A stretch of 64,000 nt of DNA from Turritopsis dohrnii. Taxonomy: Eukaryota > Cnidaria > Hydrozoa > Anthoathecata > Oceaniidae. The translations under genes and the position numbers were made by a program. The stretch covers positions 1,364,001 to 1,428,000 of the forward strand of contig BQMF02000001.1 in the NCBI GenBank assembly GCA_027922465.2. The letters run 5' to 3'. This document shows positions 51,981 to 64,000 of the stretch, piece after piece. Position 1 is the first letter of the stretch, and the number at the start of each line of letters is the position of its first letter. Below the pieces are notes generated by a model. That model worked only from the letters and a program-made list of their open reading frames with translations, did not search any database and was not told the DNA's origin.

Positions 51981-52048
51981 AAAGTGGCGTCAAAATATAT
52001 CAAGTGGGCGGATCAAAGTGGCGTCAAAATGTATCAAGTGGGCGGATC
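51981..52048. repeat. 34-bp tandem duplication (two units)
   Basis: AAAGTGGCGTCAAAATATAT..GGGCGGATC is repeated immediately with one change (ATATAT to ATGTAT). It lies inside a short plus-strand frame with no other support. Confidence 0.9.
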
Positions 52049-52428
52049 AAAGGACGTTTGTCTGAGGCAACAATGGATAACATCATATCGCCATTAGTTT
52101 GGTCTATTTTGGAGTTTCAAAAACTTCTTCAAATCATTAACACAGATTTGTTTTGTGTCTTGATCATTCTGTCACAATGTAAAGAACAGATGGGAACGTT
52201 AACTGGATTGAACATTCCTAGAAAAGCTACTTTTTTAAGGATTTCGATGTTTTCAAATTTTCATTTCTCTTGTGTGTTCTGCCTATCTGAAAGGTTTCTA
52301 TGAAAGGCGGGGTAATTTCCCGGAAACCGGGATTCCGTTTGCCGAATCCTCATCAGTCAACTGCAACTAACCAAATTTCTTCGGTTTATTTAGACGGTTT
52401 CATTACATGTTCTGTTGTGGAATTCAAT

Positions 52429-52486
52429 AACATCGTTTCAAACGTAACTTTCGATATAACATCTTTTCAAACGTAACTTTCGATAT
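52429..52486. repeat. 29-bp tandem duplication (two units)
   Basis: AACATCGTTTCAAACGTAAC..TTTCGATAT is directly repeated with one substitution (CGTTTC to CTTTTC). Confidence 0.9.
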
Positions 52487-53043
52487 ATACAAAAGATTAT
52501 CCATAGACACACCAAGCTTGTTTCACACGCCCCCTGAGATTTTTTCAAAGCAGGAAAACAATGTTGTCTTTTTCGATTTTCCTGCAATCTGTCAATATCG
52601 CAAATGAAGAGGGCGTATAAAAAGAGGGCTTAATTCGAGATAGGACGCTGAATTGAGAATTAATTGCATGTGTTCAAAACAAAGCTTATTAACAATATTC
52701 CTCACGGCAGTCTGTAATTTGTAATCAAAATAGAAATCGAACACGTGACGATAAGGTCCCCAGAAAACCGATACGAGCGAAGAACAGAAGAACAGCTACA
52801 CTATGTCTTATACACGAAACCCTCTCTTTTGAGATTATTTCACACTTAAGTGTGTACCGAACCGTATTTTTACAGAAGCCTTATCTATAAAACCACAGAA
52901 ATACGATCCGTATTTCTATGATAAAACACAACTTAAATGTAATAAAATATTTGAGTAGGTTTTGAATATATCGTTAAAAACAGGGGAAAAAACGTTTTGA
53001 AGAAAAGTCTGTACAGAAGAACTGATATTACATCCTAAAAAAA

Positions 53044-56000
53044 TCAATCATTTTCGATATCTTGGCTGTTCTCTACTACGACGTCTATTTCGTGCTGCTC
53101 ACGATCGATAGCGTTTTTCGGACCACCATCAATGTCGTCGCCATCGTCAAAATCATCACTCTTCCTGATTTCAACGTCATCTTTCTTGTCATCGTCAGAC
53201 GTATCTTTGACGTTTCCATCGAGAACTTTTGTGAAGATGTTAGAAGTAACAAACTCATCTTCCTGACTTTCGTCATCTGCAGTTTCGTCGATGACGAGAT
53301 TGTCACAATTGTCGGATTGATTGTCAATATCGACGAGCTGGTCAGCATTTTCGGTTTTCGTTTTCGTTTCTTCACCGCTACCTCCTGTCGCCGGCTTGAT
53401 ATTGAAATAGACGTGAATATCATCCTTCTTGTATTTGTGTATGCGACACAGATGCGTTGTCATCGCGCGACGATTTTGATACCTCGCGTCACACTCTGGA
53501 CACAAAAATCCACCGACTGGTGTCGCTATAGTAGGACGATTATACGTGGCATTATCAGCGTTGTTCATAGTGCTCGTTGTTGCCATGGGATCATTAAACA
53601 CTCTCGATGCTTTAACTTTATCAGTGGATGGTAGATTTCGTACACGATGTGGGAAGATCCTCTTGAGATTGACCCACCTGATGCCGTGAAATTTATGTTC
53701 GTGTGTCATCAGTGCGCGACGACCTTTAAACAACCGATCACAAATGAAACAAACGGGCGGACCATGGATGTCAACATCGACGCTTAATTTTGTGTCGTCA
53801 CCAATTAAGAGATCTCCGCCGCCACTAGATTCTCGGTTTTGGTTCTCGTCGTCCATTTCTATGTCAGTGTTACTAGTGTTCAGATCTCGATGGCGCATTC
53901 CGTGAGCTTTATACATGTGTATACGCATTGCTCGTGCGTCAACACATTCTTTATCGCACGTTGGACAGTTGGAACTTACTCTCGGCAAAACTGGAACTCC
54001 TTCTGGCCAAAAGTCAGGGTACTGTTCCTTTGAGATTTTGTGGGCTGAATAAAGGTGCGCCACGAGTGATTTGTGTACGGTAAATGAGCGATCGCATTTG
54101 GGACAGTCAACATAGTCTGCGGTTGTCTTGACTTTCCCAGTGGACGGTGAAGCTGAAGGCTCCGAACTGTGTTGGTAATCTATGTCAATGTTTTCCTTTT
54201 TGTCTGGTGACATATAATTTGATGGCAGCTCGGTGCGAGACGGTTTCCTGGGCACGAAGTTTTCATTCATCATGCGATGAGCTTGCCTGTAATGGGTGAA
54301 CAGAGCACGATAATTTCCAAAGACGCGTCCACACTTATCGCACGGGTTAGGTTCATCAATCAAATCTCTGCCTTTGTGTCTATTTAAAGGTGGATTGCTG
54401 ACTTGGTTTGATATCTGTTGTTTGCTTCTGGCTAATTCTTTTTTTGACAAGATGAAACCATGCGCTTTAAAAGTGTGAATCCTAATCGCTTTTGTGTTTC
54501 GAAATTTGGACTTGCAATGTCTGCATTTGTACCGAACCTGCTCTGTGAATGTTTGCGAGACATCAGTAGTAGTATCGATGTGCTCATCCGAATCTTTCTC
54601 ACTTTTCCATTCGTTCAATTCAGCATCGTTCAGCAGGATACCGTGTTTCTTGAAAGTGTGAACCCTTATTGCTTTCGAATTGTCGAATGATATATGGCAA
54701 TGTGGGCAGGTGTATAACAAATATCTCTGGTCATCTACGCCGTATTCCTGCCTGATTTCCACGTCCACTTCGTCGATAGTAATCATAACGTCATGTTTGT
54801 ACGAGGTATGGGACTGAAGTTCATCAAACGACCGGTACTCGCTTTCACAATAAGTGCAAGGAAAAATCGTGACTTCTCGGCCTTGGTTTTCTCGATGTGA
54901 CGTTTCTTTCCCCCATACTCCATGGCAACGGCCGTAATGTGTTTTCATCCCAGTAACAGATTTTGTTGTCTTTTGACAAATTGGACAAGAATATTCACCA
55001 ATGCTCGAATCAAACTGAGGCTCGTTTTTCAGTAACTCTTCAGCATCCGCACTGCTTAACTGAAGATGGCTTGAATCTGGACTTTTCAAACGACTCATTG
55101 AAACTCTATCGTTAATTTCAACAGAGTTGTCGTCACTTTCAATGTCGTCTAAGTTATTATATTTGGCGTTTGTCATCGTCGGAGCAAAATTATCTTGGGT
55201 AAGCTCTTTACCATCATCTGAACAATCGGCGGCTTGCTTACCTTCTGCAGGCCAATCGATTCCTGGGTTCTCACGTTTGAATTTAGCACGACAAGTTCTG
55301 GAGTGCCATATAAGCTCTGTAGAATGTCCAAATTTCATCTCGCAAATTTCACAAGAGAACAGTTTGATTTTATGCACGTTGCCTTTATGGTTCTTTAGCA
55401 GCTTTTCTTGCTTGAATTTGGCACCACAGAACTGGCATGTGTAACTTTGGGGAACTTTGGTATGAATGGATGAAAATCTGGATTTAGATTTCCACAATGC
55501 ACTACTAGAACGATTGAGGCTCTTCAAGTTTCCATTTCCATTTTTGTGACAACGCATATGCCAGATGACTTGGCTGGAGTACTGGAACTTTTTATCGCAC
55601 TCCGTACAATCGAACGGTCGTTCTCCGTGCTTCAACCCCCGGTGATTCTTTAAACGCTTTTCATCATCAAATGTCAAGTTACAAGCAAAACATTTATATT
55701 TGCATTTTGCCGAAGCACCATGCTTCATTTGAATGTGTTCGTTCAACAGTTTGGTTGACGTAAATATCTCACTGCATTCAGGGCATTTGCTGACGGAAAG
55801 GGCGGTATCGTCGTTGTTGGTTTCTTTTAAATCATCCACTACATCCAGCATAGTAGGCGAGGTCATAGCAGGTTGTTCTGCGGAACCTTTCACGCTTGAT
55901 AACTCCGGATGTACGTCACGCCGATGGTTCATCAATTCAGTTAATGTATTCAACATGGTGTTGCATAAGCTGCAGGTGTATACCCGTTCACCTGGTTGTC

Positions 56001-58551
56001 CCTGTGGTTTACCATGCACATCTTCTTGATGTTTTCTCAGAATATGTTCTTTCGTAAACACCATGTTGCATTCTGAGCATGTTTTCTTCAAATGCTGTTG
56101 TTTTGTGTGGAATTTCAAGCGACTCCAAGTACGATAGATTTTGGAACATTTCGGACAACGATATCCATTGGCACGCTTGTGATCTTGCTTTAAATGTTGT
56201 TTGCGATGAGCATCTGATGGAAAGTATTCTTTACAGACATCGCAAACGAATGTAGAAGCTTTCGCATCTGGATTTTTTGAGCAGATATCAATGTGTCTTC
56301 GAAGAAGTTCTCGATTTTTGAACGCCAAATCACAATGTCGGCAAAGAGAATGTTTTTTTAGATTGTTTCCTGACTGAGATGGTGCTTTCCCGACCGCAGC
56401 AACCTTCTCTGAGTTGGAAAGATCTTTGGGTTCAGTGATAACGTGGAAGTAACTGATGTGGTCCTGCAGTATGGTGTTGCTACCAAAACATTTCTTACAA
56501 AATCGACACTCGTGTTCAACAGCTACCGTCTTGTGTCGAACGACATGGACTCCAAGGGCTTCGGGCGACTGAAAGACTTTAACACAATAGCGACACTTGA
56601 ATTCAGGAGCATCGGACTCGTGTGTGGAAATATGTTTCATCACGGCTTCGTGTGTTTCAAACGGCACATTACAAATTCCGCAACGAAACGGCATTCGAAC
56701 ATTGTGGACTTTGCTACGATGTTGATTGAACTTTTTTAAGGATGTGAAGGATATGTTGCATTCCATACAAAGCATTTCAGCGCACAGATTGCCGCATTCC
56801 TGCACGTGATTTTTGTGCTCGCTTAGATTAGTGGAGGTATGGTAGCACTTTTCACAAACATGCGTGTGGTTTTGGGATATATGTTCTTGTAAATGATGGT
56901 CTGATGCCAGCTCTTCTCCACACACTAAACATTCAAATAGTGAGTCAGTAGAGCGCACTTCTCCAAACAAGGTCACTGGCAGTTTTGTCATCATTTCGTC
57001 CGATATTTGAGACATTTTAAGTTCGGTCTGTGTGCCTGCACTTGTATTAGATTTACAGATTTCCTTACTAGCGATTTCTACAGGATCGGTTTGCGTACAA
57101 GCATTGGATGTTTTCTTCAGCGGGACTATCAGCAGCCCAGATAATTGGTCCAACGATATATTACCTGTTGCTGACAGCAACTGTTCGGGATTAAGGATGA
57201 TGGTTCCCTTGTTTGGAATTCCAACAGAACTCATCTGCGGCTGGGTTTTGATATTTGTGAAGTGAATACCCGATAGTTTGGATTGTAATGATGGATTCGT
57301 CTGTCGTGGATCTGGTGATATGTGTTCGATATGCTGACTGGGAACTTGTTGATATTGTCTACCTGGGATGTGAACATTCTGTGGTGGCGGTTGTGGAGGT
57401 GCCAACGGTTTCTGCATTTGATAATGAGCAGGTCGTATATTCTGTTGTTGCTTGTGATGCAAAACATTTCCAAGGTACAAATCATCATACTGTTTCGCCA
57501 CTCGAACAGGTGGATAGTTATAGTGCTGGTGGATAGGTTCGTAATGTTGATTAGGTCGAATGCGATTGTCAGTTGTAACTATCTGTGCAGGACGCTGATT
57601 AGGGGGTGAAATCACACCAATAGCCTTCTGCGTGTTGACTGTTCCATTCATATCCTGTGAGTTAGGCAACGATCGACGGTATGCATCAGAGGTACTAATA
57701 TGAAGTTCCAAGGAAGCTGCTGGACTTTCACGATAACTTTCCCCTCCTCCTTTAGCTGGAGCAATAGGCACGTAGTCAGTGACAAACTGCGTCTTTCCAT
57801 TCACGTGTGGTGGTGTCTGATATGGTTGTGATATGAACATTCTGTTCGGCTTCAGTTCGTGATGAGCTTGGTGTGCTCCAACTTCTCTTGGTTGAAGTGG
57901 CACAAATCTGGTTTGGGCCATCTGGTTATCGGGTCTTCTCAATTGTGGTTCACGCCTGTTTTGTTGTATGAAGTTACTGTTAGGTTGTTTCATGGTATGC
58001 TGTGGCGTCAAGTTTGTCGAATACAAATTTATATGGGGTGCTTTTTCAACCAATGGAGGTGGTGGTGGAAAATAACCAGCCTTAGAATACTGTTGCGTTG
58101 ATGGTAGACGTTGAGTGTTGATTATCGACGTCATTTCGGGACGTGTGTTGCTGGAATTAAGTGTTCTTGGATTTATGATTTCGATTCTTGATGATAACTG
58201 GTTTGTGTCTTCATTTGGTGTGTTCACAGATATGCTAGATCTCTGCTGCTGTTGTTGCTTCAATTCATTGACTTTCTTAGCAAACACTCCAACTGTTGGA
58301 GCTCCTCCATTACTTAGATGGCTAGAATCATTGGAGACGTTGTCACCATTTTGGTAACCGCGAGGTGTCACTATATTTTCTTTTGGTGATGGTGAAGAAA
58401 TGGTTTCACATGGATCCGGCTTGATATGTTGTCTTATGTGACAAGTCAGGCGATCTAGACTTGTTTCACAAAATGTACACAGTGAACAGTTGAACAGCTC
58501 GATGGCATTATCAGCAGACATGTCTAAAGAACATTCAGGAAATGACACCAT
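53044..58551 (-). CDS. Polydactyl C2H2 zinc-finger protein, 1835 residues in one exon
   Basis: An uninterrupted frame from ATG at 58551 to TGA at 53044. One atypical C2H2 finger near residues 19-42, then a disordered Pro/Gln/Asn-rich region to about 520, with PPPPPL and PPQPPPQ stretches. From about 537 to 1700 I count about 25 further C2H2-like units in loose groups, including CCHC variants (RHIDIC, WHSRTC) and one degenerate (CEKCYHT). Linkers are mostly not TGEKP, so fingers are unlikely to bind as one continuous DNA-reading array. The last ~125 residues are acidic (DDES, DDDKKDD) with no finger. Likely a nuclear regulator; no family recognised. TTTATTAG directly precedes the ATG, so a 5' UTR intron probably ends there. 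No KRAB, BTB or SCAN domain seen. Confidence 0.9.
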   Translation of the reverse strand: MVSFPECSLDMSADNAIELFNCSLCTFCETSLDRLTCHIRQHIKPDPCETISSPSPKENIVTPRGYQNGDNVSNDSSHLSNGGAPTVGVFAKKVNELKQQQQQRSSISVNTPNEDTNQLSSRIEIINPRTLNSSNTRPEMTSIINTQRLPSTQQYSKAGYFPPPPPLVEKAPHINLYSTNLTPQHTMKQPNSNFIQQNRREPQLRRPDNQMAQTRFVPLQPREVGAHQAHHELKPNRMFISQPYQTPPHVNGKTQFVTDYVPIAPAKGGGESYRESPAASLELHISTSDAYRRSLPNSQDMNGTVNTQKAIGVISPPNQRPAQIVTTDNRIRPNQHYEPIHQHYNYPPVRVAKQYDDLYLGNVLHHKQQQNIRPAHYQMQKPLAPPQPPPQNVHIPGRQYQQVPSQHIEHISPDPRQTNPSLQSKLSGIHFTNIKTQPQMSSVGIPNKGTIILNPEQLLSATGNISLDQLSGLLIVPLKKTSNACTQTDPVEIASKEICKSNTSAGTQTELKMSQISDEMMTKLPVTLFGEVRSTDSLFECLVCGEELASDHHLQEHISQNHTHVCEKCYHTSTNLSEHKNHVQECGNLCAEMLCMECNISFTSLKKFNQHRSKVHNVRMPFRCGICNVPFETHEAVMKHISTHESDAPEFKCRYCVKVFQSPEALGVHVVRHKTVAVEHECRFCKKCFGSNTILQDHISYFHVITEPKDLSNSEKVAAVGKAPSQSGNNLKKHSLCRHCDLAFKNRELLRRHIDICSKNPDAKASTFVCDVCKEYFPSDAHRKQHLKQDHKRANGYRCPKCSKIYRTWSRLKFHTKQQHLKKTCSECNMVFTKEHILRKHQEDVHGKPQGQPGERVYTCSLCNTMLNTLTELMNHRRDVHPELSSVKGSAEQPAMTSPTMLDVVDDLKETNNDDTALSVSKCPECSEIFTSTKLLNEHIQMKHGASAKCKYKCFACNLTFDDEKRLKNHRGLKHGERPFDCTECDKKFQYSSQVIWHMRCHKNGNGNLKSLNRSSSALWKSKSRFSSIHTKVPQSYTCQFCGAKFKQEKLLKNHKGNVHKIKLFSCEICEMKFGHSTELIWHSRTCRAKFKRENPGIDWPAEGKQAADCSDDGKELTQDNFAPTMTNAKYNNLDDIESDDNSVEINDRVSMSRLKSPDSSHLQLSSADAEELLKNEPQFDSSIGEYSCPICQKTTKSVTGMKTHYGRCHGVWGKETSHRENQGREVTIFPCTYCESEYRSFDELQSHTSYKHDVMITIDEVDVEIRQEYGVDDQRYLLYTCPHCHISFDNSKAIRVHTFKKHGILLNDAELNEWKSEKDSDEHIDTTTDVSQTFTEQVRYKCRHCKSKFRNTKAIRIHTFKAHGFILSKKELARSKQQISNQVSNPPLNRHKGRDLIDEPNPCDKCGRVFGNYRALFTHYRQAHRMMNENFVPRKPSRTELPSNYMSPDKKENIDIDYQHSSEPSASPSTGKVKTTADYVDCPKCDRSFTVHKSLVAHLYSAHKISKEQYPDFWPEGVPVLPRVSSNCPTCDKECVDARAMRIHMYKAHGMRHRDLNTSNTDIEMDDENQNRESSGGGDLLIGDDTKLSVDVDIHGPPVCFICDRLFKGRRALMTHEHKFHGIRWVNLKRIFPHRVRNLPSTDKVKASRVFNDPMATTSTMNNADNATYNRPTIATPVGGFLCPECDARYQNRRAMTTHLCRIHKYKKDDIHVYFNIKPATGGSGEETKTKTENADQLVDIDNQSDNCDNLVIDETADDESQEDEFVTSNIFTKVLDGNVKDTSDDDKKDDVEIRKSDDFDDGDDIDGGPKNAIDREQHEIDVVVENSQDIEND

Positions 58552-61500
58552 CTAATAAAAGTTATAATAAAAGTTTTCAAAGTTACGAAGTTAGAGAAGT
58601 AAGAAAGAACAAATTTAAGAAACTGCCAGTGTTAGAGTCACTGGTTTCCTTCTTTTTTTAAAAAAAAAACAACGTGCACAGTGAGCTTCGAACTAAAACA
58701 GCTACTAAAACAAGGATTGTCTGAGAGAGAGAGAGCTACCTTTTTCCTTCTACTCGAAGGTAGTATCTGCTGTGTATCCATGAAATAAAGATGTTTGGAT
58801 TTTGGCAAATCGTTGGGAGATTGAAAGTAGGGTGATTACTCTTTATGGGTTTACGATTTTACCAAACAAACAAACAAACAAACAAACTGCACGATGTAAC
58901 AATCTTGTGAAATTATGTAACATTATTTTCCAATCAAATAACGATAGATTATCATAAAAAACGTGAAGAATAATAATTACCTTCGGTTAAATGAGCTGAC
59001 ACTGATTTTCAATGTGCCAACAAAAAGATATACGACCAAATGAGATTAATGGTTGATGATCAAAAGAGATTGCAATCTCTCATGAATATGAAACCAATTG
59101 CGTTGCGCTTCTCGAATCGGTGAATGTTGATTTTTCCAATTATCAGATCTGAAAAAGTAATAAAACTATTCTCAGTACTATTACATCATCATTCATAATG
59201 ATGACATGAGAAACACGACAGTGAAATTTAAGGTTCGTTCAACAATTCTAGAATTTCTAATCAATCCGGCTTCCAATATTCGCAAACATGAACATTTCCA
59301 TCATTGAATCAATTTATTCTAAAAATCATTAAGACCAAACCAATTAAATTTACTACTTAAAAATACATCAAAAACAACGGTAAGAATTTCTTCGATCTCA
59401 AAACCTTAATCGTTTGAAATTAGCTTTATCTGAAATAATCCCAAAGATCACTTCTCAGTCCAATGCATAAACGATCATGACTATCATTTAACAGATCAAA
59501 CAATAACATATGTTGTGGTTAGAATCTAATCTATTCTCAAATATATAATGAGTGTAGCACGAATTTCAAGCTACTTGGCCAGGCCTGATTCACACTTTGT
59601 TTACCTATATATTAAATAATTATTTAAGTTTCTCATCGTTCGAATGATTGATTTGTGTTGTATGCCCATCTCTATCTTTCCATAAGTTAAAATGAAAAAG
59701 ACTGATTCCAACACAAATATCCCATTACAACGCAAAGATGATTTACTTTACTTACTTTACGTTAATGGCAAACAAAATAAGAAGCGTCTCTTCTTCACAC
59801 TGACCTCACTTCAACTCCTCAACTAGAAGACTAATTTTCCACACACTTGTGTATTGTTCAATTATGAAATCTCGTCTTGCAAAGATTTTGGCATTTTACA
59901 AGAGATCTTCTTTTCAGGTTTATTAGAAGACAAATCATAAATATACGACACCGTATATAACCCTTATGCGTTGCAAAAGTAGAACGCATTACCATACTAT
60001 GCGTCATGTGAAGCACCTATTGAATACTAAACATTGCTTATTTTTATGAAAACATTGACATCCAACAAATCAAAACATGAGAAGCTAATCAGGAAAAACA
60101 AAACAAAATTAAATTTATTGCTGAATGAAATGTTATCAGCTGTTATCATACATCTTTTGGTAAATGCAGGAAACAAAAGTTTCTAACGCGAGTGTATTAA
60201 CTAGATTAGCCATGGATTTAAAAGCAACTGTTAATTTTAAAGTGACTTGTGTTTATAGCTATTGATTATCAAATTGCAAACTAACGACTTTCTACTGAGT
60301 TACCGAATGACAATTAAAATCATAGAATAATACAGCGCAAGACTTCTATATCAACACATAGTGATTTGTAAAAAGTTCTATAATGGAAAATACAATTCCT
60401 TTACAAAGATCTTCCAATGTCGACGAACTTCATTAATAACTCACAAGGAACTAAGTCAGAACGTTAAAGTGTCATCATAACTTCCATTATAATATCAGAT
60501 GCTTCAAAATATGTTTGCATCAAAAACAATACCTATCAGAACACTACACGCTTTCTTCACTTTCAATTCAAGATATTTAGACGTGAAAATACCATCTGGT
60601 GTAGCTATTGAACAAAATTATATATCATAACACCATGAAACATTAATGTGATCAGCATTCATCATTCAACAAACAGCAACTAATTTACCAAAGGTATTAT
60701 CACATGACCGGCTCATTCTTTTCCATGCAACCATTAGCAACAATTATTTCTTACACGGTTTAATGATCAATAGAAATGTGCATCGATATTAATGATGACG
60801 AATGATTGTATGCAAAAGAATTGGACTTGAAAAACCTCAACATTGCCGTAAGAAAAACAAATATCTTCTTCCTATAGATTTATTCTGAACAAAACATACC
60901 AAAATGCTTCGAGTAAAACTGAAGTTTATCGAATTAATATGGAAAGGAAGAAAATTAGAAAAAAAAGAACATACGTGTCCTAAGCAAGTAGTGTTGAATG
61001 TCCTTTTGAGTTAAAGATGACCATCTTGACATATAAACACCACAAGGTCAATATTTGCATTTATTCACAGAAATCACATGAAAGAAAAATCCCTTTCAAA
61101 TCGAACTCAGAAATCTCATGGGAGAGCTGTCCGCCTAAAATCGAACTAAAATCGAACTGGCTGGCAACAAGTTTTGTTAATGGAACTTTAAATTATCGTC
61201 AACCACAGATCATTTTTAGATTTTTGGATGTTTTTATCATAACGTTTTTGTAAACAATGGAACAGGTCCAGGAACTGCGACGTCAACAGCGGCGCCAATG
61301 TAAAGAAGGTAATTAAATGAATGGACCAAGTACAAAACAGTATAAAATTGAAAAGTGCTCTGTTATAAGGTTCATATTTGATGAAATAAAAAAGAAAGAA
61401 AAATGCAAGAGAAACAAGGAAAAACTGTAGCACTGCTGTTTCCACTTCTTCTGTAACCTCGATGTGTATACAAATAGATAGATTTACATCGAAAACATAA

Positions 61501-64000
61501 AGCTCTACAAAGCATGTCCTTCCTCAATATCAATTGGTTTGTCACTTTTATTGTCAACTCGACATTAATTCTGAAATCTCTTAAAATTGTAAACAGGTTA
61601 AAACAGGTTGGAACAACAGATGTATTTGCCAATGTAGTAATTGTTTGTTTTATTTCTTTCACTTTTTATTTTGTTTATTTATTATTATTTTTCTTGAAAT
61701 AATAGAAAAGGAAATTGGAAATTAACAATGATTATTAAGTAATTTAAGAGTTGGTGGTGCAACAGATCTCTGTTTAATCAGTATAAGGTCTAAATCAAAG
61801 CTAATGAAGCAAACGCACTTTGATATGTGCAACCCAAGAATATATTGTTATATGCGGAGCAGGAACCAAAACCGTTTTTCATGTTGACCTACACAGAATG
61901 ATTGATTGTATTATGTTATATTGTATTTTCACAGATGTGAGATCGGATAGAAATGATTAATTACGACTTCACAATTTGACTTTGCTAGGAGAATTCATCT
62001 TGTTTTCATGGCAACACAATCCAGAAGACAACTACAGTGGATCTCTCATTTCTCCGCATCCTTCTTTCAAAGAAATTTAAATATAATTGTCCATATCTTA
62101 AAGAGTGCTGGTAACCGCAACAAATTCCATTTTCATTGAAAAAATAACTTGCACTTTCTATCATCAAAAGAGATTCTTAAACCCATTCGTATGAAGTTGT
62201 TAATATCAATAAGAGAACTTCATTAAAACCCGAAGCGTTAGTCGCTGTTTATCTATCCAATTTTTAATTACAGCAAAATTGAAAATCTCTCATTAAAAGA
62301 TTATCATTGTATAAATAATTGCAACATATTCTAACAAGCAGCGAAACAAGAATGCTATCGATATTTCTGAATGATAATAAATGTGAATTCTTGAAATGTT
62401 GCAAGCAATCGCATTTAAATTCAAAACAAACTAGTCACAAAGATTCCTTCAGAATCAGAACACTTTATAACTTAGAAAAAGCAAGTTCATTCAAACATAC
62501 AAACTTTTTTAGTTGTTGTTGTTCTTTTAGAAATGCTGATTCTGGGACAGGACAGAATGGTTAAATTCATGATTATAATGTGTGAACATATTCGACATTG
62601 CAAATTTTGATGGTTCCTGTTTCCATTTCACCTCAACAGAAAGTTGATTTTTATTTCTTTTTTAGTTTTATCGTTATCACTTTTAATGACGCTATTTGAA
62701 GTACAGATGTGTTTATATTTAAAAAAAAAAAATGCTCATAAAGAGATTGTCAATGTTCTCCATCAGTGAGATAATAAAAATTCAAAAACATTTGAACAAA
62801 ATAATTGTAAACTAGAAACAAAACAATAACGTTAAAGAAGCACGAATTAAAATAAAAGTTTTAAAAGAATGGTAGATATTTTTTATTAAATACAAAAAAA
62901 ACAACAACAAACAATTCTAATAGAGTTTCTTACCTTGAAGCTTTTCAGAAATTTAAAAACATTCTCTTCTCAACACATCATTTTTACATCAAATACTTTC
63001 CACATTTATTTTTTCACACTTGAATGAAAACGGCCAACCCTTAGTAATAATCTTATTGTTATTTAAACAATGAACTCAAATCTCATTGGACACAACAGAT
63101 AAAAGTAATATTTAATATTTATTAGAAACGTCTTGTTGGCAGTGTATGTTACAATAATGATTTGATGTGAATGTCACAGCTAAGAGTTATCAAAGTAGAT
63201 GGACTTTGAAGAAATATTCATACAATGAATACTGATTTGCATGTATAATGATTTTGAAAGCAATCTGATGACATTGAAAAGAACAGATGCTAGTCGTTCT
63301 CATTGTTGCAAATTGATCACTACGGAGAAGGATAGAAATTACCAAACCTCTTAAGATCATGTCAATTGCATTCTGTCTTCATCACAAACATGCCATTTAC
63401 ACTAGAGTTAATTAAAAATCTGTTGATCAGCGAGATTTTCCTCAGATGTAAGATGATTCCAAGTTTTGATGAACTCAAAATGTAGACTTCTAAGAAGTGA
63501 AAAACAAAATTCAAAAATATGGCTCTTTAATGAGCTTTGGTATCATCAATTAATCCAATTTGTTAATCCTCTCAGAGCAGGTGGACAGTCATTTCCATGA
63601 CTCTTTCAATTTCATAATTTTGCGTATATTAAAGTCTATTAAAAATAACAATCAGACAATATCACCTAATGGGTTTCTGTTTGAACTTGAACGCTGTTCA
63701 TTGCAAAAACTAAAGTTGATAAACACATTCGTCGATCTTCTTGAAAGATTATTCTCAAAAATGTGATACAACAAAAATCATGAAACTATTTTCAAAGTAT
63801 TTTCAATCTTCATCTTATAAATCTTAGTCTCGATTAAATTCTTTAAAAAAAACTGATGCCATTCTGTTTATGTAACAAATTCTAACTGTTGACATATCAC
63901 TGTTTGTTCTTAAAATCTTCTGTTCACAGCTTTTAACGTCAAAATAATTTGCAAATGAAAATAAAATAGCTTCTTTGCTGTTGTTTACTTTGAACATGCT
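58552..64000. other. Upstream flank of the zinc-finger gene, no gene recognised
   Basis: AT-rich, with no frame showing a domain or a consistent exon pattern on either strand. It may contain 5' UTR exons and promoter of the zinc-finger gene. Only simple sequence (GA repeat near 58722, CAAA tract) stands out. Confidence 0.4.
58863..58887. repeat. (CAAA)n microsatellite
   Basis: Six perfect CAAA units about 310 bases upstream of the zinc-finger start codon. Confidence 0.9.

Larger units (their letters stand above)
50213..53043. other. Intergenic between convergent kinase and zinc-finger genes
   Basis: No gene recognised. Contains GTTGTT runs near 50382-50403 and two small tandem duplications listed separately. 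The last few hundred bases should hold the 3' UTR of the minus-strand zinc-finger gene. Confidence 0.4.

Noticed and set aside
53062..58357. Many plus-strand ORFs opposite the zinc-finger gene
   Set aside because: Shadows of the long minus-strand frame, which has clear C2H2 periodicity.

Overview
This window is eukaryotic and AT-rich. Its genes have GT-AG introns, mostly 50-700 bases long, and non-coding DNA is crowded with transposons. The gene content (an astacin protease with a secretory signal, an NDR-family kinase with the animal domain layout, a giant C2H2 protein) and the mobile elements (Penelope-like element, Helitrons, hAT, mariner-type and Harbinger-type MITEs) point to an invertebrate animal. 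A cnidarian is my best guess, but only an inference.

Layout. (1) 1-14919, minus strand: the 5' half of a gene that runs off the left edge. Its first exon encodes three zinc-ribbon-like Cys pairs; after a ~10.9 kb intron come eight complete small exons, plus one cut by the edge, encoding a low-complexity, Lys-rich and acidic region. The big intron is a transposon graveyard: a foldback with long arms, decayed transposon proteins, a Helitron protein relic, and MITEs nested in older elements. (2) 15.3-28.6 kb: a mobile-element belt with a 5'-truncated Penelope-like element between 156-bp inverted arms, two MITEs, a head-to-tail array of five complete non-autonomous Helitrons with exact end-to-start junctions, an older inverted Helitron right after it, and a further inverted solo Helitron with ideal A/T flanks. 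No host gene is recognised here. (3) 28954-32090, plus: a seven-exon secreted astacin metalloprotease, followed by ~8 kb without a recognised gene. (4) 40.1-43.3 kb: a Harbinger-like MITE and one unexplained candidate exon. (5) 43368-49013, plus: a complete 13-exon NDR/STK38-type kinase of 458 residues, whose first intron holds three MITEs in a row. (6) 49.6-50.2 kb: a mariner-type foldback MITE. (7) 53044-58551, minus: an uninterrupted 1835-residue polydactyl C2H2 zinc-finger gene. (8) 58.6-64 kb: AT-rich DNA with no gene I can support.

The four host genes do not form a pathway: each has its own promoter side and they lie on both strands. The coherent story is the transposons. Several insertions can be ordered by nesting, and many have intact target-site duplications or exact ends, which gives good boundary evidence from sequence alone. 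Coordinates of splice sites were read by eye from GT/AG signals and frame continuity.
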